From positions 742,000 to 805,999 of the forward strand of contig JAZDSV010000002.1 of assembly GCA_036784855.1 (NCBI GenBank): a stretch of DNA of 64,000 bases. The letters run 5' to 3'. Of the stretch, positions 43,858-55,500 are shown piece by piece. This stretch comes from Aphelidium insulamus. Its lineage: Eukaryota; Aphelidiomycota; Aphelidea; Aphelidiaceae. Each line of letters starts with the position of its first letter. Within the stretch, counting starts at the first letter, position 1. Made by a program: the position numbers and the translations under genes. Under the pieces are notes generated by a model. It did no database searches. It saw only the letters and a list, made by a program, of their open reading frames with translations, and was not told the DNA's origin.

Positions 43858-45845
43858 TCAGCCGACCACAATATTGTCGCGCAGCCACTGCTTGACAGCC
43901 GCATCTCGGCAGTATGGGGAATTCAAGAGATCAGCCTCTGGCCACGGGCAGTCGTGATCGCGCAGCCACCGAAGAACTTCAACATGTCCCCCTTCAGCAG
44001 CTACTAAGGGTGGTCAACGAGACGAGCACGAGACGAGACGAGAACGAGCGGGCACAAATTGAGACGAGACGAGCCTGCTCGCGAGAATTCTCGTCTCGAT
44101 AAGGATAATATATAATACACCATTAGTATGTATAATACACCATGAAAACAGTCGATCAGCAGCATGGAATGTCTCAGTGTGCACTAGTCGACTATTCGAG
44201 CAGGTGGTGCTTAAATATATCATTACTACTGGCATTCCGCCGTTAATTATACTGATCATTTGGATTCCTTACGGGCGGTCATGGGACCTGCTGCACTATC
44301 AATTGGAATTGGACCGATTCCACTTGCGGGCTAACCAGCTGCCATTTAATCTGGAATCTCAAAAGGCCACTTGCATGTTCTTCCTTATGTATACCATGCA
44401 AAGAACTGATAGCTGCGGTGATCACACATTGTGTGTCATTCAATACCGCTTGTCTGGCACACAAGCGGCATCGAATGACAGTCGAAGTAAAACAGAAAAA
44501 GTCCACCCACTTGGACGAAGAGAAGAAGTCATCCACTTATAGTATATTTTTAATTTATATGCAGCTTTTTTATATGCATCATTTGTCCAAACGCCACCAT
44601 ATCAGTCATCTATAAATACGTATATCATTTACATATATAAGTTAGTAAACGAGACGAGACGAGCGGCTCGCGAGAATCGAGACGAGAACGAGCAGAGGTA
44701 AATTGAGACGAGACGAGAACGAGCGGGCAATTATTCTCGCGAGCCGGCTCGATGCCCACCCTTAGCAGCTACTATCACAAGGTCCGAAACTAGGTTGCCT
44801 GGGTATTCTCCATTCAACCACTGCAGTACACCAAGGTGCCCATTTGCAGCAGCGCCCCAAAGTGATTCATCAACACTCCACGAACAACCCTTGGACTTTA
44901 ACCACTTGAGAGCCTCTAGCTGTCCGTCTACTGCAGCGCGGTTGCATTTTATGTCCCTAAGCGATAATCCATCTTCGCAATTTAGCCATTCAAGCATATC
45001 AACGCTTCCGCTTTCAACAGCAGACTCGAAAGCCCTGTTGCTTTAGGGGACAACCTTCAGCTCGCAGCCATTCCATGAATTCCACCTTGCCATGTCTTGC
45101 TGCTGCATATGATGTACTTTCGTCCCACGGGCAAGCAACAGACCGCAAATACCAGACTAACTCCATATTGCCGCTCTTGGCTGCATAAGAGCACGTCGTG
45201 CCATCCAAGGGGTGATCATGGTTAACAAACCACTCCACCATATCGCGGTTGCCCTTCGAGGCTGCCTTATACTATTGGTAGATTGGAGCGTTTTCACCAT
45301 GTTCCCAAAGCCAGTCCAGCATGGCGACACTTTTCGCGGCGGTCCACATGCACAACGGCTTATGGAGTTTGTGAAATACCTCCATCGCGTTCACGCAATC
45401 CAATTCTATCGCTCTCCTTCATTTGTGTAAGGTGTTCACTGTTGCCGTCCGCCCCGAGAGAATCGACCGCATACTTGGCAGTGGCTGGGGTCTTTGCGGC
45501 CATTGAGTAATGGGTCCTTTTTTCCTGGTTGACCTGAACACATGCGCTTTCAAATGCCCTGCACACACCAGCAAAGTAGAGATAGTTGGGCTTGTCGTAG
45601 CCAGCAATCAGTTTAAGCAGTTCACGGTTAGAAAGCACCTGAGAATCTGCATATAGGTGAGTCATTGTTTTTTTGCGTTTGCTATCACCTGTCGGAGCGG
45701 CGTGCACTGTGAGCAGTATGACCAACGTAGTGGCTACCATGATAAAAGCGACGAAGTGCATGACGGTCAGCGAATAACCTGCTGGACGTCGATGAACATT
45801 TCTCACTTCTTTTCGTGCTTTACATCCTGAACCTCGGCCAATCAT
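43858..45845 (-). pseudogene. Decayed ankyrin-repeat gene with signal peptide, interrupted by a hAT element
   Basis: The minus strand carries a long ankyrin-like repeat protein in several frames. It begins with a hydrophobic signal segment 'MHFVAFIMVATTLVILLTV' and a short helical domain ('LSNRELLKLIAGYDKPNYLY'). Repeats of the type 'NMELVWYLRSVACPWDES' and 'QLEALKWLKSKGCSWSVDES' follow, and the C-terminus is 'VEVLRWLRDHDCPW' to 'QWLRDNIVVG'. The frame is broken near 45400, by an in-frame stop near 45270 and again near 45045. The element at 44005-44764 separates the last two repeats. The paralogue at 59692-61269 is also broken. Repeats of this type are common in amoebae, oomycetes and large DNA viruses; origin here cannot be told. 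Confidence 0.75.
44005..44764. mobile_element. Non-autonomous hAT-like DNA transposon (760 bp)
   Basis: Ends are terminal inverted repeats TAAGGGTGG and CCACCCTTA, extending with GAGACGAGACGAG-type motifs. It is flanked by a perfect 8-bp duplication GCAGCTAC (43997-44004 and 44765-44772), the hAT hallmark. Subterminal regions carry many copies of GAGACGAG and GCTCGCGAG on both sides. The centre holds only a 121-codon frame with no clear transposase signature, so the copy is non-autonomous. It interrupts the ankyrin gene exactly at codons that rejoin in frame when element and one duplication are removed. Confidence 0.88.
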
Positions 45846-45985
45846 CGGCGCCTTCTGCTAGCCCCGCGAACTTACAACTTCAAATGCTGCTTCAACCAAG
45901 TGTTGGACGGCATTAACTGCCACCAATTCATTTCGCAATGCGCAAACCGCAAGATATTACAACCACCAGACACATCCATAGATCT

Positions 45986-48372
45986 TTATTGACGCCTGTT
46001 GACGCGGCGATTTGTACCACCTCCGCCGCCACCTCGCCCATCGCTCGAATGCCGACTCCTGCGACCGTCGGCGTCTGCCGTGTCTTGATTACTATTATTG
46101 TTGTTGTTGTTGCTGTTGTTGGCAGTGGCGGTCAAAGTGTCCGGGCGCCATGTGAGCTCGCACATTACGGGAATGTGGTCGCTGGGAAAGATGGGGTTGG
46201 GGAATCCGACGGTTCGTGTGCTCTCGATACTCCACACACTCAGTCCGGTGTCTTCGGGGATGGGCAGTTGTTGCTGCTGCTGTTGTAGCCGGGGCATCTG
46301 CGTCGGACTGGGTGCCTGGTACACCAGCAATGACTCGGTGTGCAGACTGGACGCCGATGCAGACCCAGAGGCGTGCATGGTCAGTCCACTGTCACTAGCC
46401 TGGCCCTCACGGATCCACCGCAATACATCGCGTCCGAGTCGTTGTGTAAGAAAGTAGCCGCCCAGCACACCCTCCACCACAAAGTCATCCACGGTGAACC
46501 AGATGTAGTCGATGACGCCGGTGAAGTTGGCCGTGTGATTTGTGAATGGGAGGGCCGGCACGGGATATTTTGGCGGCCGTCTCTTTATCGCATCCGGACT
46601 GCCATCATCCATAAGCGCGCTCTGCGACAGAATGTGCGCCGGCGGAATATAGACATTTTCATTCTAAAGCAGGGGGTTAGTTTTTTTGTTAGTACAGTAT
46701 GTTAGTACAGTATGACTCGCCTCTACTGGAGCCGACTCGATGCCACTATACGCACTGCACAGTCCACCGCTGTACGTGTGCTTCAGCACGGTTTGTCGTG
46801 CAATGTCGCCGTAGCCACTCTCTTTCCAGCTGCGCCACAGACGCAACGAATGACCGGTGCCTTCACTCTCTCCGCGGGAATTTCCGCCATTATCTCCGTC
46901 ACCAGCAGTGCCGTGATTGTCGTTTGCACTGCTGTTACCATTGTTACTGTTGCCATTTACATGATCAACATCAGTCTTTTGACGCCGCGACATGGCGGGG
47001 CTGCCCGCCGCAGACGTAGTGGCACTAGTAGTGGTGGTCGCGGTGTTGGCAGACGCCGATACTGCAGCTGGATCGGCAGCGCTGGCACTGGCAACCGGCG
47101 TAAAGCAATTAACCAGATCGCAGTGGTTGGCCACATCACGCACACCGCCTGGATTGCTGAAAAAATCGTACACCAGACTCTTTGGCAGCGAGTTGAAGTC
47201 GCCGCAGATTATCGTGGGCAGCGAGGAAGCGGCGGAATTATGCTTGCCCAGCGGCGGATGTTCGCGCAAAAAGCGCCGAGTGTACTTTTCAATTTCCTCC
47301 ATGAGCAGCACTGATTGCACCAACTTCACGTCCGTCTGCAGCGGGTCCCAGTGCAGATGCGCATTGACAACCAGCAGACGCTTGCCGGTGCCCAACATCT
47401 CCAACACCAATCCCAGCGATATGTTGTCCTTGCTGCAGAATCGCTCAAACATGGTGTCGTTCTTGACAAAGTCTGACCGCGACAGAGCCAGCTGCGAAAA
47501 CTCGACCGTCAGCGACTTGCCAATCTGCTTGTAGGCGTCTGCGCGCCAAAAGGTGGCACAGCCGTCCACGCCGGCGCGCTTCATCTTGTCGCTCATGGTT
47601 TTGAAACGGGATTTCGGCAGGAATACCGCGGCGTACGGCGACTCGTCCGCCGCCGCAAACAGCGACTCGGACGGGTTGGGCTCTTGCGGTGTGCCGCCGC
47701 ACAACTTTGGGAACCAAAACTCTTCATAGTGCGTGTAGTCCACCTCCTGCAAGCAGATGATGTCGGCACCCAGCTCCACGATCTCTTGCAGGATGCGATC
47801 GCGACGGTACGTCCACCCCAGTGCCCATGATGGCGTGTACCAGTACTGCTGCTGCGTGGCGTACTTTTCACAAAGAATATTGTACGACATGATGGTTGTG
47901 CGTGGCTGCTGCTGGTGCTTGTTATCTGAATCCGGCTGCTCGCCGCGGTATATCCATCGCCGTTTCGGCACGGAATACGGCACCATCACTTCGGCGGGCA
48001 TCTGTTCGCGCAGCCAGCTAACCAGTCCAGCCGGCCCTTCGCGGTGCAGCATTTCCATGGCGGGGTTCTCGTAGCGCACGGATTTCAGCAAGTCCTGCAT
48101 GGGGGCGGACAGCTGGTCCAGCTGTGTAAGGTACGGGTTGTGCTTGGTGAAGGGATTGCCTTCGACGCCAAAGAACGAGAGTCGGTTAAGATAGGCCATC
48201 TCCCACGGCACCGTCTCCAGCAGGTTGTCATACATCCACAGTTCACGCAGCGCGCGCAACTGGCCAATCTCCGACCTATAATGTGCAAGTGTTAGTGGTT
48301 ATCCAAAGAGAAAAGTCGATATAACCAATACGAGTATGTCTAACTGCAATTACATCTACTAGTATGTAATGG

Positions 48373-48410
<38 letters not shown>

Positions 48411-49331
48411 GACAGCATAACTGAAGAAGATCATTCAACACGGCACAAGCAAAGCATCTGAATGCAAGAACACTCACGGCAGGTAGCGAATGCGATTTGA
48501 CGAAAAGTCCAGCACCACCAGGTGTCGCAGGTTGGCGATGGCGGTGGGAATGTACTCCAGCTGGTTGTGGTTCAAGTACAGACCAGACAGGAAGGAATAT
48601 GTGGTGAACAGGGGCGAGGAGGAGGAGAGAGTGTGGATGGCGGTGCCTGCAAACCAGCGTGAGAAAGTACTGGTAGTGGGCTGATGGGACAGCACCCACC
48701 GCCAAAGTCCAGTATGGACCACGGATGGCTGGACTCGCGCTCCGCCAGTCGTTGGTGCTGCACGGCCAGATGGTCAGCGGTGTTATTGCCGCTGTCGAGG
48801 GAGCCGGGTCCATCGCCGCTACCCAATGTGTGGGCACGACCTCGCTGCTGTCTCGGATGTCCCTGTTCCGTGGAAGCTTGACCAGCAGCGGCTGTAGAAG
48901 CAACACCATCCATCACTGCAGTCACCGGACGTCTGCTTGACGGGGCCATGCGCGGAGAGCCATCACTCTTGCCACCCAGGTCATCAATCTGGGCGACGGT
49001 CTGCGCGGCCCGGGTGCGAGCCACTTGCGCCGCCTGTTCCTCCAAGTCAGTACCATGGCATGGCTACAGCTCACACACCAGGCATACGTACCTGTCGAGC
49101 GTGAAAGTGTGGTGTGCTGGCCATACGAGATTGCTGACAGCGCGCCAGTTGTAGCTGCTGGTGCTGCTGGCCGGCAGACGTTGTGTGGGCACCATTACTG
49201 CCACCACCAGCACCGCCACCACTGCTCGAGGTGGACAGCGATGTCAGGTAGTCCACGGCGAATGCGGGGCCGTGCATAAAGTGCTGTTGGCCGTGCAGCT
49301 GATGTTGCTGCTGCTGCTGCGACGCCGCCAT
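45986..49331 (-). CDS. CNOT6: CCR4/CNOT6 deadenylase
   Basis: Five exons (49092-49331, 48700-49039, 48478-48646, 46727-48275, 45986-46663) give 991 residues. A Gln/His/Ser-rich N-terminus precedes leucine-rich repeats ('LSGLYLNHNQLEYIPTAIA', 'LVVLDFSSNRIRYLP', 'LRALRELWMYDNLLETVP'). The exonuclease-endonuclease-phosphatase domain follows with 'IMSYNILCEKYA', Mg-binding Glu in 'IICLQEVD', 'VNAHLHWDP', 'IICGDFNSLP' and 'FPSDHIPVMCEL'. It is the catalytic poly(A) exonuclease of CCR4-NOT. An Asn/Gly/Ser-rich insertion of about 100 residues sits after 'NCFTPVASA' inside the catalytic domain. The last intron contains two perfect TACTAAC sequences and can be read with a GT or a GC donor. Confidence 0.93.
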
Positions 49332-49467
49332 TCCGGCGCCGGTTTGATTGTGTGTTGGTGCTTTCCTGCTCAGCGTGGCCTTTGTACATAATACTGTGTC
49401 CCGTAATATATTATTTTTTTTGGAAGTCGAGGAGTTTATTAAAGTGAGTCAATAAATACGTCCCGTA

Positions 49468-49498
<31 letters not shown>

Positions 49499-50125
49499 GT
49501 AACGGTTTGTCCTTGTGTAAAACACGGGATTCTTCATACAATCTTCGCCAGCATATACAAATCTACCCATTGTGCAGTGTAGTATATTGCGATAAAGTGA
49601 CGGCGATTTACACATATGCAGAGTGTTCATGCTGCAAAGTATTCCAATATGGCGGGGTGCTGCATACCGTATGATGTATGTACTGAAGTATGTCATTGTT
49701 GCAGCTATACATACTGATCTTGAAGGAGTACTTACATAAGCAATGCTACGACTTTGATACAATACATAAAACCAATTTGGCATTGGTGAGCTTGGCAATA
49801 TTTACTATCTGTTATGAAAGGGAGAGAGAGAGCGTGTGTGTGTACGAAATAACATTGCCTTACTGTATCCACATGCACGTAGCAGATAAAGCCAGCGTAA
49901 AGCCATGTGCAGCAGACATGTGTTCTTACATTACATACATAATTTATACTATGTGCATTCCTTACACATAGTTTGCATGTAAATGCCGGCAACGCCGTAG
50001 CCATCTCCACTCAGACCTGATACTGATTATTGCAGAGTGCTCATATGCAGAGTGCGCACAGAGAACAAGTGTGCCTATGTATGAATTTCTCTTTTGTAGA
50101 GTACGCATCACATACATTGAAGGTC
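49332..50125. promoter_or_regulatory. Divergent spacer between CCR4 and the NERD gene
   Basis: The 794 bp between two divergent starts are AT-rich, with a TA run at about 49470-49495 and GA/GT tracts near 49821-49845. Short degenerate copies of GCAGAGTG recur near 49618, 50034 and 50046. No exon with a supported splice was found. Confidence 0.4.
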
Positions 50126-51334
50126 ATGCCACTGCTTGAGCCGCTGCGATACGCTGCCGTGGCGTGGCGGCAACTGTGGCACCCACAGCGCGCTGTTTTC
50201 CACTGGCGACGCGCGGTCGATGAGCATCTGCTGCAGCTGCACTGTAGCCGCCTGCCCCTCGTGTCCAATACCGATAGTATCGTTGAGATGGGCGCCGCGT
50301 CGCGGCCCGTCTATCCCGCCGCCGGCACTGTACGCTCTCCACCTAAGCGAGGAGTCGCGGCAGAGTCGGCGCTCCGTGACCGGATATCACGCGTCCTCTC
50401 TACTGCGACTGCTGCTGCTCGCGGAGATCCCAGCATCGAGTGGCCACTCCATCGAAGATATCAAGGAGGTCGCGTGGCCGTGTACTATGGGCTGCGCCTG
50501 CCAAAGGAATTGGACTGCGTGGTGGTCACTCAACGTGATATCCTGTTGGTGGAGCTGAAGGCGTGGCCTGCCGGAGAGTACCGGGTGTCTGCTGATGGTT
50601 GGGTCACGCGACAGGGCGACAAGGCACAGTCGGGAAAGCCCTCAGTGCGATTACTGCGGGATCCGGCGGCAGAGACGCGCGACAAGTTCCATGCATTGCA
50701 CCAGGTTCTAAATGGCGCGGGTGTGTCTGCCAAGATTAGTGCGGTGCTGTGCTTTGCCGACACCAGAGACCGCTGCGGTGGCTGCAGACTGGTGTACGAG
50801 GCGGCACAGCCACCGACAAGCACTGAGGTCACCATTTGTACCGCCGCCGAACTGGAGCAGCGTGTGGAGTCGATGGCACTGTCCAGCACGGCACTCCCGC
50901 CAAGTTCACGCCTGCTGGCCGTGCTGGATGCGCTGCCAACATTTGATCGACTGGTCACTCGACATAATCAGCAGCACATTACCGCCGACATACTAGGCAT
51001 TGCCATCACAGGAGCCACCGACACGGCGGCACCGCACGTGGACCTTCACCCCGACAGTAGCCGCTATAACAGTCCATTCGTGGTCAGCGAGTTGCATCCG
51101 CAGTGGCTGGCATTCAAACGTCGTCTGTTCTTCACGACAACTGGTTACCACAACTTTGGCACCTGTTGGCTGCCACACTCGCAGGATGGACGCCATCTTC
51201 TGACATCTGATACGGGCACTTCGGTGGACCTTTGTGCCGACGGCCATGCCTTTGTGCAGTACCGCGTCCCGCGCCAGATGCACATTTCATCCATGCCACT
51301 TACAGCCGTCTCTTCACTGCAACTTGGCTACTGA
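50126..51334 (+). CDS. NERD (nuclease-related) domain protein
   Basis: This single exon of 402 residues has a central NERD-like segment 'GGRVAVYYGLRLPKELDCVV' followed by 'DILLVELKAWPAGEYRVSAD'. Asp in 'ELDCVV' and the E-x-K of 'VELKAW' fit the PD-(D/E)xK nuclease core. The preceding 'ALRDRISRVLS' and the following 'PSVRLLRDPAAETRDKFHAL' fit helices around the site. The remaining 200 residues ('RRLFFTTTGYHNFGTCWL' and so on) match nothing I know. NERD proteins occur in bacteria and scattered eukaryotes with unclear roles in nucleic-acid processing. It could be an acquired gene; no intron is present. Confidence 0.65.
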   Translation: MPLLEPLRYAAVAWRQLWHPQRAVFHWRRAVDEHLLQLHCSRLPLVSNTDSIVEMGAASRPVYPAAGTVRSPPKRGVAAESALRDRISRVLSTATAAARGDPSIEWPLHRRYQGGRVAVYYGLRLPKELDCVVVTQRDILLVELKAWPAGEYRVSADGWVTRQGDKAQSGKPSVRLLRDPAAETRDKFHALHQVLNGAGVSAKISAVLCFADTRDRCGGCRLVYEAAQPPTSTEVTICTAAELEQRVESMALSSTALPPSSRLLAVLDALPTFDRLVTRHNQQHITADILGIAITGATDTAAPHVDLHPDSSRYNSPFVVSELHPQWLAFKRRLFFTTTGYHNFGTCWLPHSQDGRHLLTSDTGTSVDLCADGHAFVQYRVPRQMHISSMPLTAVSSLQLGY

Positions 51335-51512
51335 CACTGATACTTACACAATGGTGTCACCTCCACAACGTATCCAGTGGCTAGTGCACATCATCTCTCT
51401 CCAAAAATCGACCGCCTGCTGGTTGCTAATGTCTCTATTGAGGACACACGCATGCACTGCTGCTGGTGTGGTGCATGATGCAATACATTTGTCGCCTGAA
51501 CACGAGCAGCGA

Positions 51513-52412
51513 TCACGCAGCCAGCAGACCCATAATCATCCGGTACAGGTAGTAGAAGAAGGTGACCATGTAGAAGCCCAACTTGACAAAACACTCCTTC
51601 TTGTGCTCCGGCACCGTGCGGAATATCTCGGTGGCGTCATACACGTGCCGGCGGTTGACCAGTCTGCATAGATTAATTACATGTAGTGTAATAGTTCAGT
51701 TATATTGATGCGTATCTTATATGCGGTGTGTATACCTTGATAGGAATCAAATGCAGTTCAGAGTTGGATAGGTAATCATTACAAAGGGTATACAAAAACG
51801 CACAAGACAGACTACAACATTACAGACTATCATGCAGCACACACTGTATACTTGCTTGTAGACGTGGAATGCCAGCAGAGGAGCGTTGATTAGGAGTGCC
51901 AGCCAGCTCAGGTTCAACAGGAAGACGACCGTGAGCAGACCATGTGCCAGATACTCGGGTACCACAAACTGAGCATATATATATATAGTTAGTGCCTGCC
52001 GAGATACATCATACCACATTTCGTGTTACAGAAATGGTGCATGGTTAAATATACGGATGACACACGCAATAAGACAGACTCCACGACCGATACGCACCTG
52101 GTTCAGCTTGTTGCACAGGTCGATCGGATTTATAAAGTCGCACTCCAGGTCAGAGAACATTATTATCTACAGTGCCGCGTGGCAGTAGTCAGATGGGCTG
52201 GATGTATGAGGGCCGCAGACTGTGCATGGCAGGCGAGCGGACGGGGACAGGGGAGCGCGATTAGGCATCTCACTCAGCGTCCCCCGCCTCAACTACCACT
52301 ACCGCCGCCATCCAGAGCACAAGCAGTATGCACGTACGAAAAACACCATGGAGAACAGGAGGATGGCGGCCATGAACACCGCGAACAGAAAGAGCACCGC
52401 ATCGCCCGCCAT
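51513..52412 (-). CDS. CNIH: Cornichon ER export receptor (Erv14-type)
   Basis: Four exons (52338-52412, 52098-52166, 51856-51968, 51513-51663) give 135 residues, the usual length. Sequence follows cornichon: 'MAGDAVLFLFAVFMAAILLF', 'IIMFSDLECDFINPIDLCNK', 'EYLAHGLLTVVFLLNLSWLA', 'HVYDATEIFRTVPEHKKECF' and 'KLGFYMVTFFYYLYRMIMGL'. It is a COPII cargo receptor with three to four membrane spans. The last intron (51664-51855) closes only with a GCAAGT donor, giving 'FHVYKLVNRRHVYDATEIF'. Introns of 171, 129 and 192 nt are long for this window. Confidence 0.94.
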
Positions 52413-52549
52413 ATCTGAGTAATGATTTATGTGATTTGAAAGGGAAAAAGTTTGAGTACATAGCAGGCTTATCCTTGCTGCTTGCAGCTTTAAGGCACTT
52501 TAAGGCACTTCAACAAGTAAATATTATACAACATCACAGATCTTTAGTA

Positions 52550-55500
52550 TCAAAGTGCCGAGTGACAGAGCGGGCAACATTTTTGGTGGACAATGTACGC
52601 TTCAAGTGACTGGTGTCGGCACACGGAGCAGGTAAAGGCCGGCTGGCTAAATATGACCTTGCCAGACGCAACGCACACTGCATTCTGATGTGCACACACG
52701 GCGCATGTACGCTCACTGCACGATTATTAGTTTAAATATACTACTCATTATCTCCACGTACCTGGGAAACTGGGCCGAACCGCACTGAACGCAAACTTCC
52801 GACTTTTCTTCCGTCATTGCATTCACCGGCTGATGTTTTGTAAATATTGAAAAGGCCAACTTTTGGTAGCGCCCAGTTTCGGGCTGCTCGTCCATCGACG
52901 TCACTAGCGCATCTGTGTCCGCCACCGATTCAAACATCATCTCGAGCTTCATAAATGCCCGCGAGCATGTGGCGTACTGTCCGGCGCGCAATGAACACAG
53001 TGCCAGCAGCGAGTATAGCATGCGCGGGTTGAGTATGTCGTCATAGGCCGCAAGTAGCGACGCCTTTTAGTCATGAGCCATGAACAAGTAAACGTAAATG
53101 TCATACCACTCGAGTTGCTTTGCGGTATTTGCCGCGATGGTAGTAACGCTGGGCGAGTAGTAAAAAGTGATACGCTTCTGCTCCACGCCACGGATTTGTC
53201 ATGTACTTTGGGCTGATACCGGCTGCGAAGTTGTCCGTCTTGAGCATGCCCATGAGCTTATCGTCAGCCTACTTCGTTAGTTCATTTCTCCTCGCAGCTC
53301 AGTAGCACCCACATTTGCCGGAGCGCTTCCCCTTGTCGATGATAGGAACTGGTCGAATTCCAGTGCGGCCATGACGTATATTCTTTTGAGCAACATCGGG
53401 CTCACAGTGCCAGAAGCCCCGACATCCACCAGCAACTTGTCGGCTACCGCGCCGCTGCCAGCCAGTTCGTCAGCTATTTCGTAGAGATACCGCGCAGACT
53501 TTTGGTTGTAGTTTGCCCGGCGAAACAGTTCTACAACGCTGACAATCTTGCGGCGCTCAGCCATCATCAATGCCGCATATTGTGTGAGCAGCGATTCTGT
53601 GTCGCTGATTCGAAACTCTTCTGCCAACTTGATGGCCTGGTCCCACTGATTCAGCTGCACGCAGCAATTGACCGCTTTTTTTACATCGCCTGCACGCACA
53701 TAGCAACTGACTGCTTCGCCACAAACTCCCACCGATAAGAAGTGATCTCCAATTGTCTAGAGTACAATTGGCTTGAGCGCCCCGGCTTGTCATTAATGGC
53801 ATACCTTTATCAGCGGGTGGTGCTCTGGTATATCTCGCGAAAGCGCAGCCAAATCATCATACATCTCGAGCAAATAGTAGCACTCGGAAAGCATAGCATA
53901 GTTTTTTCCGCGCACAAAGTTTGGAATCGCCAGTGCATACAGCTGTCGGTCAAAGTAGTAGTCACCCATGGAATTGTATGCCTTCTCTAGCACGCCGTCA
54001 TCTAGCCTGGTAGCAGATTTTGTTTGGATCAGTTCAAGTACGCGGGACCAGTCGCCCAAACGCATTCGCAGATCAATAGCCAGATCAGGGCGCCCAATCT
54101 CCAGATATGCCTTCTCTGCTCGCTCAAACTGTCCAAGAAAGGCGTAGATCTCAATTTTCTGACGGCCAGGATCCTATGCGTATGCTGTTAACGACAGTGA
54201 GAAGACGCTTCTACCAACATCAATTAAGCGTAGTTTCTTCACGAACTGAATCGCGTGGTAGTCCAAGCACTTTACAAATGCCTTTTGTGCCGCATTGTAG
54301 TCTTGCGCTTGGAGTGCAGCTTCGCCCACCAGGCGCCAGAGCCGGCGGTGCGGGTTCTTTTCCACAAATTGAAATGCATCAGCCAGACCAACTTGACTAA
54401 GAACACCTGTACCGAGTGAATGTTACAGTCATTCAAACAGCAGCAACTAACTTCGCGTGTCGCGCAAGCTCTTGGTCTCGAGCACTGCAATCAGATCTCG
54501 GTTCAAATTCTCTGGCTCGTTCATCACTTCGTCCAGCAGCACAGACTTGATTTGCAAGTCGCTGAACTCGCAAATGTACCCGGAGGAATTCATCGGCTCC
54601 TCAGGGTCCAGCGCTCGAAACACATACATACGAGCCTTTTCCATTAGAGCAAACAAGTCGGGATTATCCGATGCCCATCGAATATCCCACACATCTTTAC
54701 GAGAAAAGTCCAACAGTAATCCGCTAGTACCGCTCGTATTCTAATATACTGTTCAATGATGTTTTCAAAGTAACACCCCACGAACCTTGACATTGGCGGC
54801 TGATGCTACGTCGGCGCCTGAGCGGCGAAGTTCCAGTTCCAAAATACTGGCGGTACCGGCAATGTCCAGTACTGCCAATTTGCTCGTGTCGCAATTAAGA
54901 TATACGTTCTGAATACAGAGCGATAGTGGCGTATTGGGCGACTTTGGGTCTAAAAATTGGCTGTACTTGACCTCCAACTGCAGATACGGCAGACTGTATT
55001 GAAGCAAAACTCCAGTGCTCCTTGCCAGTACCAGCGCATTATTGTTTGCCGTTATAGCGGTCACCACATCAGATGAGACTCTAGATGGTTAAGAACGTAA
55101 TGATAGATCAAGCAACAAACATGCTTTCTCGATTTAATATCCACGAAGGAATACATGACGGACTGCGGCGCTCCAAGAACATTTCCAATATCATCAATGT
55201 GAAGCCACTTTTCTCGCTGCTTTGCCTGGCGGGCAGTATCCAAGGCGTCCATCAACGCAGTATGCTCTCCGCTTGAAATATTATCCGCCGGCAAGCGATG
55301 CTGCCACACGTAGATGGTGCTGGCGTCTTTGAACACGCAAAACAGGTGCGTGGTGTTCATTGCCATCGTAAGCGGCTCGGATTCAATTGTTTTAGACTCG
55401 ATTATTGTGCCGAGGGCGTTGCACAAGTGCAGCTGATAGTGGTTTTGTGGTGTCGAGCCTCCCATTCTGCACGCAATGACACAGCGATCAGATGCCGCAG

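Noticed and set aside
49439-49798. A 119-codon minus-strand frame in the CCR4-NERD spacer
   Set aside because: It includes a translated TA microsatellite and has no family resemblance.
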